Assembly (NCBI RefSeq): GCF_023699985.2
Contig: NC_069682.1
Location: 31,065,789-31,129,788, forward strand
DNA length: 64,000 bases
Direction of reading: 5' to 3'
From: Odocoileus virginianus
Taxonomy: Eukaryota > Chordata > Mammalia > Artiodactyla > Cervidae
The notes beneath the pieces are model-generated. The model was not told where the DNA came from, searched no databases, and was given only the letters and a program-made list of their open reading frames with translations. The position numbers and the translations under genes were made by a program. Below, piece after piece: positions 12,416 through 24,607 of the stretch; within the stretch, counting starts at the first letter, position 1, and each line of letters starts with the position of its first letter.

Positions 12416-13133
12416 AGTCAACATTTATATATTTTATCCCTTAAAGAATTTTTGGATTTTCAGCAGTAATTTGCCTGTCATATTCTGTCCATCTATTTTA
12501 AAAGGTACTTTTCTTATTTCAGAAAATAAAATGATTTCTGCAAAAACTCGAGTTTTACCATTACCATGTCATTAGCATTATTGATCTGTTCCTAATTAAT
12601 GCAAAGCGTAAAAGATGTTAAGAAGTATCTAGTTTTAAAGTATTTTTTGGAAATTTTAAAGTAAATTTCATGAAAGCAAAGCTGAATGTGCAATGGAAAT
12701 ACTATACCAGTAAACAATCTTTGATACCCACAATACTGGTTATCTTTGACAGGAAGTACTGTAAGCAAGATTCTGTGGCATGCTGCTTCTGCTATTTTGT
12801 CACATTTAGTAGATTACTAGCCTACTATTACTTTTTAAAATACTTTTTTATATTAATGTCAGAAATAATGCCATTTGAAACAAGGCAAAAAATAGAAAGG
12901 GAAGGCATCCTAATTTTACACAAATAACTCCTAATTGACAAAAGAGTAATTTTGGCATTTAAATAACAGAAGAAATTAGTTCCAACTTCCTAGAACAAGG
13001 TTATTTTTTGTCAACATGGTAAAACCTGGTTAAAAAAAGTCATGAAATTACCCTTAATGCATATAATTTTAACCATCACTAATTTTTAACTCTTTGTGGG
13101 GAAAAATAAAGCTATCCTGTTATTAGTTAAGTG
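12416..13133. other. Unannotated AT-rich sequence
   Basis: No repeat, exon or RNA gene recognised. The 85-codon frame at 12670-12927 is in low-complexity AT-rich sequence and has no coding features. Confidence 0.5.
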
Positions 13134-13325
13134 CAGCTGTTCTCAAAATATGGTCCCTGAAACAACAGTATTAGCACCTCCTGAGAACCTGTAAGAAGTT
13201 TCTTGTAAGTTCCAGGGTGCCACCCTTGACCCACTAAGTCAGAAATGATGGGTGAACAGTGACTCTATCATTGTTTAACAAGTCCTCTGGGTGATTCTGA
13301 GATAGCTAACGTTTAAGAACCTGTG
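13134..13325. mobile_element. MER5A-like non-autonomous hAT element
   Basis: The left end CAGCTGTTCTCAAAATATGG and the right end TTTAAGAACCTGTG fit the inverted termini of MER5A (GGTTCTCAAA-type). The interior keeps TGGTCCCTGAA, TTTAACAAGTCCTCTGGGTG and ATTCTGAGA. It is about 190 bp, the expected length for this fossil DNA transposon. Confidence 0.7.
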
Positions 13326-13511
13326 ATCAAACATGTCTTCAAAATAGATTATAAAGTATTTGAGATAAAACTGTCAAAATTTCAGGTATGTTTTATGGAT
13401 GAATAGTTGAAGTACAACTTAGAAGAAACAAAAAATCTACTGTTTTCAGCAATGATGTAATCAATCCATAAGAGAGAGAGAGAGCACTGATGATTGAATG
13501 TAATGTCTTGG

Positions 13512-13790
13512 TCAACAACAGGTTAGAAATTTTTTTAAAGCCACCAAAAATGCTGTTAAGTAACAGCTGCGCAATATGTCTTGCAAAGTGAGAAGTTGTA
13601 AGCGCACAGTACTACTGAGCTGGCACCAGGGACAAAGTGCAACAGAGGAGAGACAGCCATACGCCTGTTCCTTCAGGACCCGCATGAAGGCACCCATCTG
13701 AACGTTAGCTATCTTACGACGGTTTCGATCAATTCCTGCATAAAACAGGTCTTCTGATAGCACATCATTTGATATTACTAATATTTGCAT
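13512..13790 (-). other. CpG-rich open frame, origin unknown
   Basis: A 92-codon minus-strand frame with several CpGs in an otherwise CpG-poor area. It includes NDVLSEDLFYAGIDRNRR and KIANVQMGAFMRVLKEQ, which look protein-like. The C-terminal half (Cys- and Leu-rich) looks less so. A possible donor CCGTC|GTAAGAT lies inside it, but no strong acceptor is visible upstream. It could be a retrocopy fragment of a gene, an exon piece or chance. I do not recognise the product. Confidence 0.2.
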
Positions 13791-14079
13791 GTTTTAATTA
13801 TTCAAAATGTCTTTTTTCTAGAATGTAAACACATATGTCTGCTTCTGTTACAAAATACATATTTAAAGCATTACAGTCTTTTTAAAATTTCCTTCTAATT
13901 TTTCATCTTAACCTATTTTGCCATTCTGATTAATGTCTTTCTTGATAAAACAAAGTTATTTTCATCCACGTTTTCTTAGTTTTGAAACTCATGATATGTC
14001 TATATGGTCACTGTTTCCTCACGTACTACTCTTCTTTCTTCTATATGTATCTGCATAAGGAACTAGTATAAATTAAGTT

Positions 14080-14307
14080 GGCTTCGCAGGTGGCGCTAGT
14101 GGTAAAGAATCTGCCTGCCAAAGCAGGAGACATGAGAGACAAGGGTTCAATCCCTGGGTTGGGAAGATCCCCTTGAGGAGGGCATGGTAACCCACTCCAG
14201 TATTCTTGCCTGCAGAATCCCATGGACAGAGGATCCTGGCAGACTACAGTCCATGGGGTCACAAAGAGTCAGACACGACTGAAGCGACTTAGCTAGCATG
14301 CATGCAA
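14080..14307 (+). mobile_element. Bov-tA: Bov-tA SINE
   Basis: A complete element: head GGCTTCGCAGGTGGCGCTAG, tRNA-like B box region GGGTTCAATCCCTGGG, BovB-derived tail CAGTCCATGGGGTCACAAAG, and end GACTGAAGCGACTTAG followed by a short GCATGCATGC run. ORFs on both strands here are repeat-derived. Confidence 0.95.
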
Positions 14308-14949
14308 GCATAAATGAAGTCAGTGAAACACATCTACTTTCTTTAGATCCCTGAACAGAAGAAAGTTTCCAAAAGAGGCCACTGAGAACCATGGACACCT
14401 TCCTTCGATTAAGTACCCAGGGCAGTTCTAGCATTAAAAAAAGACAAAACAACTGTATTTTGTATGACAGTTCATTATTATAACAGTATAAAATGCAATC
14501 AATAACCTTTGAGAAAAAATTAGCTCTCTGGATTTCCATCACAAAAACATTTTACATTATGTGACCTAAACTCCCTGAAAAATGTACTTCTAGTAATTTT
14601 ACTGCAATACTGTCTGAATCTAACAAATGTTTTTGTAAGAGCAGCAAAAGACAAGTATTTATAGAGAAAAACATTTCTTTGAAAATAAACATTATTCCAC
14701 CTGAGACCTGAATATGCTTAAGCTCTGGAATAAGAATTTTAGAAATAATGCTTTGGTTTTACCATATCATTTAAGCTGCCAAAAAGTTGACTATTAGAAA
14801 CCCCATGGTGTCTCTCTCTCATACACTGACACACACACACGATCCCAAATTACAGGATAGGAATACAGAATAGGTATTTAATACAGGCAAGATTTTGCAA
14901 AAGTATTAATTAAGTATACATTATAACATTATACATTAATGATGAAGGT
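14308..14949. other. Unannotated AT-rich sequence
   Basis: It contains a short CTCT/ACAC simple-sequence stretch at about 14811-14840. The 131-codon minus-strand frame at 14147-14542 runs from this DNA into the SINE and has no independent support. Confidence 0.5.
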
Positions 14950-15185
14950 TCGTGTTTACTGAATATCAGACTAATATTTAGTAGTTTACATTCTAATCAT
15001 AACAGCAACTCTGCAAACTCAGCATTACTGTCCCAATTTTACATGTAAACTAAATCACCCACTGACATCAAGCTTTTCTTTTCAGTTTGCCTAAGGGTAC
15101 ACAGCTAGTACAGCAGTAAAAGTGATAATTGAACCCAAACTAATTCCAAAGTCTGCTCTTTTATCTACAGGTATTGCTTCCCCCA
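14950..15185 (+). repeat. MIR: MIR SINE fragment
   Basis: MIR-like order: CATTACTGTCCCAATTTTAC, then CCTAAGGGTACACAGCTAGT and AATTGAACCCAAACTAATTC. It is diverged, with an inserted stretch in the middle. Confidence 0.65.
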
Positions 15186-15644
15186 GACTGTATTTATCAC
15201 ATATATTTTATGTATGTACTTATGTGAAATTATTATATTTGTACTGCATTACTTTTTCCAAGTAATTTATTGGGATTTATAGTAGCTAAGAAAAATAAGA
15301 ACCCCCAAAGTAGCTATTATGGAAAACTCCAGAATGCTTTCTCAAAGACTTGCCTTAAATCCAATCTTCTCTGTTCTGAATTTTAATCTACAAGAAGCTG
15401 CTTCTGGCAGACAGAGATAAAACGAAGTGTCAGTTTTGCACTTCCTATGTCAAGTGTTTTTCTATATTAATGAAAGTTTCAACTCCAACAGACTCCAGAT
15501 TGAACATTTTATCTTCATTTTTTGTAAACCAAAGTTTTAAATAAAAGGTCACTAGAAAGCAATGAGAAGACACAGTAATGGAATTCGCATGAAACAAAGA
15601 CACAGTAATCATTCCAAAATTGGGAGAGGCTTCAGCAACCACCC

Positions 15645-15780
15645 ACCCGGTAGTAGCCCAACACTTATTTCACAAATGAGAAGGCTCCGGGTTGGAGGAG
15701 TGAATGGCTGTCCAGGGTGTCATATGATTAATCAAACTCTCAGGACACAGGCCAGTGCTGTGGCGGCTCACAGTGAGGCT
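15645..15780 (+). repeat. MIR: Probable MIR fragment
   Basis: CTTATTTCACAAATGAGAAG followed by GTGTCATATGATTAATCAAA resembles the diverged MIR core (dilution of the ACAGATGAGGAAACTGAG motif). The flanking stretch 15186-15644 shows nothing I can name. Confidence 0.4.
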
Positions 15781-15853
15781 TCCTCGTAAACAAAATTCAC
15801 CATTTCAAGAGGACCCACTCCTTCTACTCAGACCCACTCCTTCCTTCTTCCTG

Positions 15854-16136
15854 GCATGTCCCTGGTGGTCTAGTGGTTAAGAATCTGCCTGCCAATGCAG
15901 GGGCCATGAGTTTGATCTCAGGTCCGAGAAGATTTCACAAATACTCAAGTGCTGTGGTTACTGAGCCCGTGCTCCCTAGAGCCCAGACTCAGCAACACAA
16001 GAAGCCACAGCAATGAGAAGCTGGTGCCCAACAGCTAGAGAGGAGCCCCCACTCTCCACAACTTAGACAAAGCTCATGCACAGCCATGAAGACCCAGTTC
16101 AGCCAAAATAAACAAAAACAATTTTTTAAAGAAAGC
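15854..16136 (+). mobile_element. CHR-type tRNA-Glu SINE with target-site duplication
   Basis: Head GTCCCTGGTGGTCTAGTGGT, body with GAGGAGCCCCCACTCTCCAC, and tail CAGCCAAAATAAACAAAAAC. It is flanked by an 11-bp direct repeat CCTTCTTCCTG at 15843-15853 and 16137-16147, a clear insertion signature. A separate short duplication of GACCCACTCCTTC (15812 and 15831) lies just upstream. Confidence 0.92.
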
Positions 16137-17637
16137 CCTTCTTCCTGATGTTCTGTTCTTTTCCTAGAATCACTACTCCTTACTACAAAGGATAATACTT
16201 TGAAGCAATCTTGACAAATCATTATCTTACACCTTCTTTATCCTGTATTTATAGAAAGATAAACCCTACTGCTTATATTTAGACTTTCTTTTCCATTCTT
16301 ACTGCCACTGCACTGGATAGGAATCTCTAATAGGAGGAGAACAGTTTATTAATAATGAATATCAGGATTCAAAAGAATGGAAAGATATCCCATGCTCTTG
16401 GATTGGAAGAATTAAAGTTAAAATGGCCATAGTACCCAAAGCATCAACAGATTTAATGTGATCCCGATCACATTACCCATGACATTTTTCACAGAATTAG
16501 AGCAAATCATCCTAAAATTCATATGGAACTATAAATGGCTCAGAATTGCCAAAAGAACCTGAAGAAAAAGAAAAAAGCAGGAGGCATAATACTCCCAGAC
16601 TTCAGACAATACTATAAAAATACAGTCATCAAAAGAATGTGGTATTGACACAAAAAGAAACATGTGAATCGATGGAACAGAATGGAGAGCCCAGAAATAA
16701 ACCCACACACCTATAGTCAATAATCTTCAACAAAGAAGACAAGAATATACTAACACCACGGGAAAAAGACCGTCTCTCAGCAAGTGGTGCTGGGAAAGTT
16801 GAAGAGCCACATGTAAATCAATGAAGTTAGAACCTTCGCACTGTGCACAAATTCAAAATGGCTGAAAGACTTAAACATAAGACATGACACAACACAAGGC
16901 CTAGAAGAGAACACAGGCAAAAGATCCTCTGACCATAGCAGAGGGTAAACCATAAACCATAGCAATGATTTCTTAGGTCAGTCTCCAAGGCAACAGAAAT
17001 AAAAACAAATAAACAAATGGGACCTAATCAATCTTATAGGCTTTTGCACAGCAAAGGATACCATAAACAAAATAAAAAGACAATATACAGAATGGGAGAA
17101 AATATTTGAAATGATACAAAATACAAGGGCTTAATTTCCAAAACATATAAACAACTCAACAACAACAAAACAACCTAAACAACAACTGGGCAGAAGACAG
17201 ACATTTCTCCGAAGAAGACATACAGACAGCCAACAGGCATATGAAAAGATGCTAACATCAGTAATTATCAGAGAAATGCAAATCACAATTACCACAAGGT
17301 ACCACCTAACACTGGTTAAAATGGCCATCATTAAAGAGTCTACAAATAATAAATGCTAGAGAGGCTGTGGAGAAAAGGGAATCCTCTTACACTATTGATG
17401 GGAATATAAGTTGGTGCAGCCACTATGGAGGTACTGCAGAAGAACAGAATTACTATATGAGCCAGCAATCCCATTCCCGGGCATATATACAGATAAAACT
17501 ATAAATCAAAATGATACAAACACCCCAACGTTCATAGTAGCACTATTCACAATAGCCAAGACATGGTAACAACCTAAAAATCCATTAACAGATGAATGGA
17601 TGAAGAAGATGTGATAAATATATATAACAGACTACTG

Positions 17638-19340
17638 CAAAGATGGGCTCAATAAAGGACAGAAATGGTATGGACCTAACAGAAGCAGAAGATATTAAGA
17701 GGTGGCAAGAATACACAGAAGAGCTATACAAAAAAAATCTTCATGACCCAGATAATCATGATGGTGTGATCACTCACACTTACCTAGAGCCAGACATCCT
17801 GGAATGTGAAGTCAAGCGGGCCTTAGGAAGCATCACTATGAACCAAGCTAGTGGAGGTGATGGAATACCAGTTGAGCTATTTCAAATCCTAAAAGATGAT
17901 GCTGTGAGAATGCTGCACTCAATAAGTCAGCAAATTTGGAAAACTCAGCAGTGGCCACAGGACTGGAAAACGTCAATTTTCATTTCAATCCCTAAGAAAG
18001 GCAATCCCAAAGAATGCTCAAACTACCGCACAATTGCACACATCTCACACGCTAGTAAAGCAATGCTCAAAATTCTCCAAGCCAGGCTTCAGCAATACGT
18101 GAACCATGAACTTCCAGATGTTCAAGCTGGTTTTAGAAAAGGCAGAGGAACCAGAGATCAAATTGCCAACATCCGCTGGATCATCAAAAAAGCAAGAGAG
18201 TTCCAGAAAAACATCTATTTCTGCTTTATTGACTATGTCAAAGCCTTTGACTGTGTGGATCACAATAAACTGTGGAAAATTCTGAAAGAGATGGGAATAC
18301 CAGACCACCTGACCTGCCTCTTGAGAAACCTGTATGCAGGTCAGGAAGCAACAGTTAGAACTGGACATGGAACAACAGACTGGTTCCAAATAGGAAAAGG
18401 AGTATGTCAAGGCTGTATATTGTCACCCTGCTTATTTAACTTATATGCAGAGTACATCATGAGAAACGCTGGGCTGGAGGAAGCACAAGCTGGAATCAAG
18501 ACTGCTGGGAGAAATATCAATAACCTCAGATATGCAGATGACACCATCCTTATGGCAGAAAGTGAAGAAGAACTGAAGTGCCTCTTGATGAAAGTGAAAG
18601 AGGAGAGTGAGAAAGTTGGCTTAAGGCTCAACATTCAGAAAACTAAGATCATGGCATCCGGTCCCATCACTTCATAGCAAATAGAGGGGGAAACAGTGGA
18701 AACAGTGTCAGACTTTATTTTTTTGGGCTCCAAAATCACTGCAGGTGGTGATTGCAGCCATGAAATTAAAAGACGCTTACTCCTTGGAAGGAAAGTTATG
18801 ACCAACCTAGACGACATATTAAAAAGCAGAGACATTACTTTGCCAACAGAGGTCCGTCTAGTCAAGGCTATGGGTTTTCCAGTGGTCATGTATGGATATG
18901 AGAGTCATGTATGGATATAGTCCATGTATGGACTATAAAGTAAGGTGAGTGCCGAAGAATTGATGCTTTTGAACTGTGGTGTGGGAGAAGACTCTTGAGA
19001 GTCCCTTGGACTGCAAGGAGATCCAACCAATCCATCCTAGGGGAGATCAGTCCTGGGTGTTCATTGGAAGGACTGATGTTGAAGCTGAAACTCCAATACT
19101 TTGACCACCTGATGTGAAGAGCTGACTCATTTGAAAAGACCCTGATGCTGGGGAAGATTTGAGGGCAGGAGGAGAAGGGGATGACAGAGGAATGAGATGG
19201 TTGGATGGCATCACCGACTTGATGGACATGGGTTTGGGTAGACTCCGGCAGTTGGTAATGGACAGGGAGGCCTGGTATGCTGTGGTTCATGGGGTCAGCA
19301 AAGAGTCAGACACGACTGAGCAACTGAACTGAACTGAACT
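17638..19340 (+). mobile_element. BovB: BovB LINE, 5' truncated, with long ORF2 remnant
   Basis: The longest and best preserved BovB here, about 1.7 kb. It covers part of ORF2 from upstream of the reverse transcriptase through the C-terminus to the 3' end, CACGACTGAGCAACTGAACT followed by GAACTGAACT repeats. It is inserted in an older L1. The 5' end is truncated, as usual for LINE copies. Downstream of the stop at 18675 the same frame stays open for a further stretch to about 18918. Confidence 0.96.
17643..18677 (+). pseudogene. BovB ORF2 reverse transcriptase fragment (344 codons)
   Basis: Reverse transcriptase of an RTE-clade LINE, which in an intact element copies its RNA at the nicked target. 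Residues 1-120 are the linker and finger region. Catalytic motif A is FIDYVKAFD at residues 195-203, with its Asp at 197. GKGVCQGCILSPCLFNLY follows, and the catalytic YADD is at residues 297-300 (18531-18542). The endonuclease domain is missing because of 5' truncation. The frame ends at a TAG (18675-18677) where related copies in this window (for example 61271) have TGG, so this is a nonsense mutation. The ATG at 17643 is an internal codon, not a real start. No host promoter or splice context is seen, so expression as a protein is unlikely. Confidence 0.85.
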
Positions 19341-19772
19341 CAGCTATAAAAAAGAATGAAATAATGCCATTAGCAGTAATGGAAATGTAACTAGAGATCA
19401 CATACTAAGTAAGTCATAAAGACAAATATATCACTTATATGTGAAATCTAAAATATGATACAAATGAACCCATCTATGAAACAAAAATAGAATCAGGACA
19501 TAGAGAACAGACTGTTGGTTGTCCAGGTGAGGGGGGTGGGAGAGGGATGGATTGGGAGCTTGGGATTAGAAGATGAAAACAGGTATAAATAGAATGGATA
19601 AAACACAAAGTCCTACTGTATATCACAGGGAATTCATATTCAATATCCTGTGATAAACAATAATGGAAAAGAATATGAAAAAGAATGTACATGTATAACT
19701 GAGTCACTATGCTATACAGCAGTAATTAATATAGTACTGTAAATCAACCATACTTCAATAAATTTTTTTAAA

Positions 19773-20555
19773 ATGACAAAACCCTTTAAAACAAAATGAA
19801 CATTAGCAATATTGTCTACTATCAACCAGTTAAAAAGACAATGATGTTAAAAATAAATAAATTTTAAAAAGACAATGATGGACACCATAATTAATCATGC
19901 AAAACTGGATATAATTTAGAAACAAAATGAAATGCACATTATCTCTACAATAATTTGATATGTTATACATTCAGTCAACACAGAAAGTACAGAAAATTTA
20001 AAATAGTAGTTATTTGGTGGTTTTCTGATGGTTATTAAAAATTATTTTAAAAAGCAATAACTTTAACAAAAGCTGTAAGTTTAGTACTACATGTCATGCT
20101 TTTTGAAGTTTGTAAGCTTATAAAACATAAATTAAGAATCCTGAAAAGTATATAGTATGTACTATCTTTATAACTCTTCTGTAAATCTAAATTATTTTTA
20201 AAAAACTTAAAGAACAAAAAGATTATTCACATTCTACTAAATGATCAACACTTTTAAAGACAAAAAGGATCTTTAAAAAAAATCCACGTTGTAGCACACT
20301 CAAATAATAATAATGATCATATATAACATCAAATATTTTTTCAGTATTCTACACTTACAAATTTTCATAAGTAAATGGTCAAAACCAAGGATTTGTTCAA
20401 AGAAGCAAGTTTTGCATATAATAATTATATCTGTATATACAGTCATGTTTCTAATACCTTCAGGTCCATGTTGTTTACTGAAATGTTTGAGCGTTTATTA
20501 AATGATCCAAGGGCCCTCACAAACTCTCAACTACTTCTAATGTGGAGGCTACTGT
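19773..20555. other. Unannotated, very AT-rich sequence
   Basis: A- and T-rich unique sequence with no recognisable repeat or exon. Two overlapping 62-64 codon frames near 20313-20569 lack any coding support. Confidence 0.5.
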
Positions 20556-21722
20556 TCAAAGATTGGTAACATCTGTTGGATCATCGAAAAAGCAAGAGAA
20601 TTAAAAAAAGAAATCTACTTCTGCCTCATTGACTACACTAAAGCCTTTGACTGTGTGGATCACAACAACCTGTGGGAAATTCTTAAAGAGATGGGAATAT
20701 CATCCACCTTACCTGCCTCCTGAGAAAGCTATATGCAGGTCAAGAAGCAACAGTTAGAACCAGACATAGAACAACGGACTGGTTCAAACTGGGAAAGGAG
20801 TACGTCAAGGCTGTATATCGTCACCCTGCTTATTTAACTGATATGCAGAGTACATCAAGGTGAAATGCTAGGCTGGATGAATTACAAGCTGGAATCAAGA
20901 TTGCTGGGGAAGATATCAACAATCTCAGATATGCAGATGATACCAGCCTATTGGCAGAAAGCGAAGAGGAACTAAAGAGCCCCTTGATGAGGGTAAAAGA
21001 AGAGAGTGAAAAAGCTGGTTTAAAACTCAACATTCAAAAAACTAAGATCATGGCATTCAATCCCATAACCTCATGGCAAATAGATGGGAAAATATGGAAA
21101 CAGTGACAGATTTTATTTTCTTGGGCTCCAAAACCACTGTGGACGGTAATTGCAGCCACAAAATTAAAAGATGCTTGTTCTTTGGAAGAAAAGCTATGAC
21201 AAACCTAAGAAAAGTTATGACAAAAGTTGTGACAGTGTATGAAAAGCAGAGACACCATTTTGCCAACAAAGGTCCATACAGTCAAAGCTATGGTTTTTCC
21301 AGTAGTTGCATACAGATGTGAGAGTTGGACCATAAAGAAGGCTGAGTGCCACAAAGAATTGATGCTTTTGAATTGTGGTGCTGGAAAAGACTCTTCAGAG
21401 TCCCCTAGAGAGCAAGGAGATCAAACAAGTCAATCCTAAAGGAAATCAACCTGAATATTCACTGAAAGGACTGATGCTGAAGCTGAAGCTTCACTGCTTT
21501 GATCACCTAATGTGAAGAGCTGACTCACTGGAAAAGACCTGATGCTGGGATAGACTGAGGGCAGGAGGAGAAGGGGGTGACGGAGGATGAGATGGTTGAA
21601 TGGCATCACCGACTCAATAGACATGAGTTTAAGCAAACTCAGGAGACAGTGAAGGACAGGGAAGCCTGGCATGCTGAAGTTCACGGGGTCACAAAGAGTC
21701 AGATACAACTTAGTAACTAAAG
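20556..21722 (+). mobile_element. BovB: BovB LINE 3' portion, degraded
   Basis: It begins near AACATCTGTTGGATCATCGA in the reverse transcriptase region and keeps TTTGACTGTGTGGATCACAA and an RYADDT codon run at about 20928-20945. It ends CACAAAGAGTCAGATACAAC. Frameshifts split the frame (for example at about 20835-20880), and a GAAAAGTTATGAC-type short duplication sits near 21190-21235. It is clearly more diverged than the copy at 17638. Confidence 0.93.
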
Positions 21723-21734
21723 AACTTCCAAAAT

Positions 21735-23230
21735 TGTGTTCATTCCTTCAGCAAATATTAACTGAGCATATAACATGAACCAGGCCTTGGGCTTCTATGT
21801 GCTAGGCATACAGCAGTGAGCAAAGTGAACAAAATCCTTGCCTTTACATTCTCTGTGGAAGACGGCAGAAAAAAGAAACAAGAAAAGTAAAATCTATGCG
21901 ATGGTAGATGGGAATGGTGCTAACAAAGAAGAAATGGAGGAAGCAGAATGGGGCTGGAGTGGGGGAAATCTGCAATGTTAGACCGAGTAACTAAAGAAAG
22001 CCTGAGTTAACATTTGAGTACAAACCCCCAACTGATGAGGAAATGAGTGACACAGGTAATAGGGAAAGAGATCTGCAGGCAGAGAGAAGAGCCAGTGTAA
22101 ACCCCCTAAAGCAAGAATCTGCCTGCACGTTCCAAGAAGAGCCAAGAACAGGTATGAAGAGAGCAAAGTGAGAGTGGAACAGAAGCCAAGGTCCAGGAAG
22201 AACAGAGACCAAGAGGAGGAGCCTGGGAGGAGATTTGTCAGGTTTCAGATTTCATTCTGACTGAGGTGAGAAGTCAATGGGGGGATTGACTTCAAGGTAG
22301 TGACATATTCTGACTTAGATTTTATGTAACTACGCTACATGCTGTGTTAAGAAGAGACCTACGTAAATCACAGGCAGAAAACAGGAAGACCTATCATAGG
22401 CTTTTTCAATAACAGAGGCAAGATGCGAGGGGGACCTGGATCAGAAATGCAGCCATGGAAATGGTGACTTGTGACTGGATTCTGGACATTTTTAACAGTA
22501 CAGACAGGAGACTATGGTGACAGAGATGTGGGGAAGGATCAGACATGGATGAAAGAAGCTAGGAATCAAGGATGCACCAAAACTGAGCAAAGAACCAAGC
22601 TGCTATTTACTGAGAAACGGAAGACTCAGGAGGAAGTGGCCGTGGGGGAGATAGGGAATCTGGTTTACTGCAGTACATTCTGAGAACAGAAAATGACTTC
22701 TGCTCATCAGCAAAAGGATGGGCATCTAAAGCCATGGGGCTGGGCGAGGTCATCAAGGGCTTAAGTGTGAACAGAAAAGAGGTCCAAATTCAAAACACTG
22801 GAGAATTTCCAGTTTAGAGGTTACACAGGAGAGAAGGAGCCAGCAAAGGAGACTGAAACAGAAGCCAGAGAGGTGAGGGAAACTAGCTAAGTGTAGCATC
22901 TGGAAGCCAGATAAAGACAGCAGTCAGAGCTGCTGCCGGTCACGTGAGTTGAGGGCTGAAAATCTCATCACCGGGGTCAGTAAAAAGGACAATTCTGGTG
23001 AGGTGGCAGGGGCTACACAAACTGAAATCCCAACATATAGTCAACTCTTTCAGAGAGACTAGCTGCAAATGAAAAGACCCTGGGCAGTAACTGAAGGGAA
23101 ACTCAGAATGGGAAATTTTTTAAGGTGGGAGAGGAGAAAAAAAAACAAACAGCATTATCTGTATGTTGATGGAAAAGAGCAAGTAGTGAAGGAAAAATTA
23201 AACGATGCAGGAGATGGAAGTCAGGTGTTT
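21735..23230 (-). mobile_element. L2: Long antisense L2 LINE fragment
   Basis: It opens with the antisense L2 3' end (TTCAGCAAATATTAACTGAG, then CATACAGCAGTGAGCAAAGT) and continues with L2 landmarks in order. These are AAAGCAAGAATCTGCCTGC, GAAGTCAATGGGGGGATT, GACTGGATTCTGGACATTTT, GAATCAAGGATGCACC, and finally AGTCAACTCTTTCAGAGAG near 23038. About 1.5 kb is long for this ancient family. The 5' limit is approximate. Confidence 0.7.
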
Positions 23231-24607
23231 GATTAAAAACATTTTATGTCAGGAGAGCAAGAGCTGTTTTATTAACCTTTTTTTGGATTGTCAGGTCCTT
23301 CAAAGCTCTGATAAACAAGTCTTCCACCAGAAATGATACACATCTAAACCTCTATTTTCATTTCAGAGAGATCCAGATTCACTGAAGCTGATCCGCAGCT
23401 CTCAGGAGAAGATCCCATGAACTTAAAAAGCATAATCATTTTGTCCATTCAGGTAATTTCACAGATAAAATCTAAACAGTTACCACATGATAACAAGTAA
23501 AATCTAAACAATTAATTACTACCTGGTGACAAGTAAAGTAAAATTATACTTACAGATAATCTAAAAATCAATCCTCTGGGCTGTTATATCTGCTGACTTA
23601 TTGAGCAATTCAAATCCTCTTATCCATCAAGCACCAAATTGGATTCTACCACACCTATCATTTCTTCTGCTAACCCCATAATTTCTTTCCCCTGGATTCA
23701 CTGCTTCTTCAACCCACTCAATCAGTTAACCCCATAATAATTTGCATCAGCTCACTGTTGTATGTTCTGAGTTTCCCAACTACAGCACTAGCGGTAAAGG
23801 CAGAAATACTTCTTGGCATCATCACCTTCAGCTACGACACTGTTACGAACACATTTATTTCATAAGTATATGCTAAACAAACTAGTTAACTTCAGTGGCT
23901 TCTTAAAGTACTGGTCTGATTTAATTATGTCAACATCAATTATAGGCAAAAATTTTAAAAACCATGAAATGAAATGGAGTGTTAATTTTTAAAATAGTAC
24001 CATCTCCTATGCAACAAAGCCCAAAGCTGGGCAAAACTATTAACTGAAAATTGAGATCATGATTGCTTAGGTTTTTTTTTTTCTTTCACCAACATGATAA
24101 ACTGCCTTGATTTTAGTTCAAATTTTGTGATCTAAATGTAGCACTGAATCTTGATATGGGTAACAGGGGTAAATGGACATGTCTATTTGCGATCTCACTG
24201 TCAGGGCGATACTGATTATTGTTCTTCCTATAAAACTTCCCAAGGGTACACCCAGCCCTGGCAGCACTGTACAGCAGGCAAAGTTCCTTGCTCACAGCTC
24301 CTGCCCACCCCATGGCATTCTACCCCACTAAGATCAGGCTTTATCATCCACGCTTTGACACCTAGCGTCCTGCCTGTGGCACCTGCCAAGACTTGTGCTC
24401 AGGCTGTAGGTTTTACCTCATTCTCATCTTTCTTTCCTTTGCTCTTCCAAAATCTAATGAACATTTGTCATGTTAAGATTTGCCAAGTAAATAAGTTAAT
24501 CATTTCACAGAAACAAACACACTTTAAGATATGTATATTGTGCTAATTAAAAAAAGTTACAATGACAGAAACTCAATTTAAGCTCCAAAACAGACAGACA
24601 GCACATA
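23231..24607. other. Unannotated sequence
   Basis: 23600-23790 is C+T-rich and may be diverged L2 in the plus direction. The 131-codon plus frame at 24151-24546 has no splice or motif support. No RNA gene is seen. Confidence 0.45.

Larger units (their letters stand above)
16350..19772 (+). mobile_element. L1: L1 LINE 3' half, split by a BovB insertion
   Basis: ORF2 C-terminal sequence starts near 16350 (AAAGATATCCCATGCTCTTG) and runs to about 17637, ending in AACAGACTACTGC. It resumes at 19341 with CAGCTATAAAAAAGAATGAA, the next part of the same L1, and continues through a 3' UTR to CTTCAATAAATTTTTTTAAA. Many stops interrupt the frame (antisense 62-77 codon frames are shadows). The join around the BovB is almost exact, so the L1 was already in place when BovB landed. 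Confidence 0.88.

Noticed and set aside
14100..14170. tRNA gene-like A and B boxes
   Set aside because: They are the tRNA-Glu-derived head of a SINE. The cloverleaf is not intact and a BovB tail follows, as in all other SINE copies here.
14147..14542. 131-codon minus frame
   Set aside because: It half overlaps the Bov-tA SINE, and the rest is AT-rich sequence without splice sites or motifs.
18045..18410. 121-codon minus-strand frame
   Set aside because: It is the exact antisense of the BovB reverse transcriptase. BovB codon bias leaves long antisense frames, and the same shadow recurs in other BovB copies.
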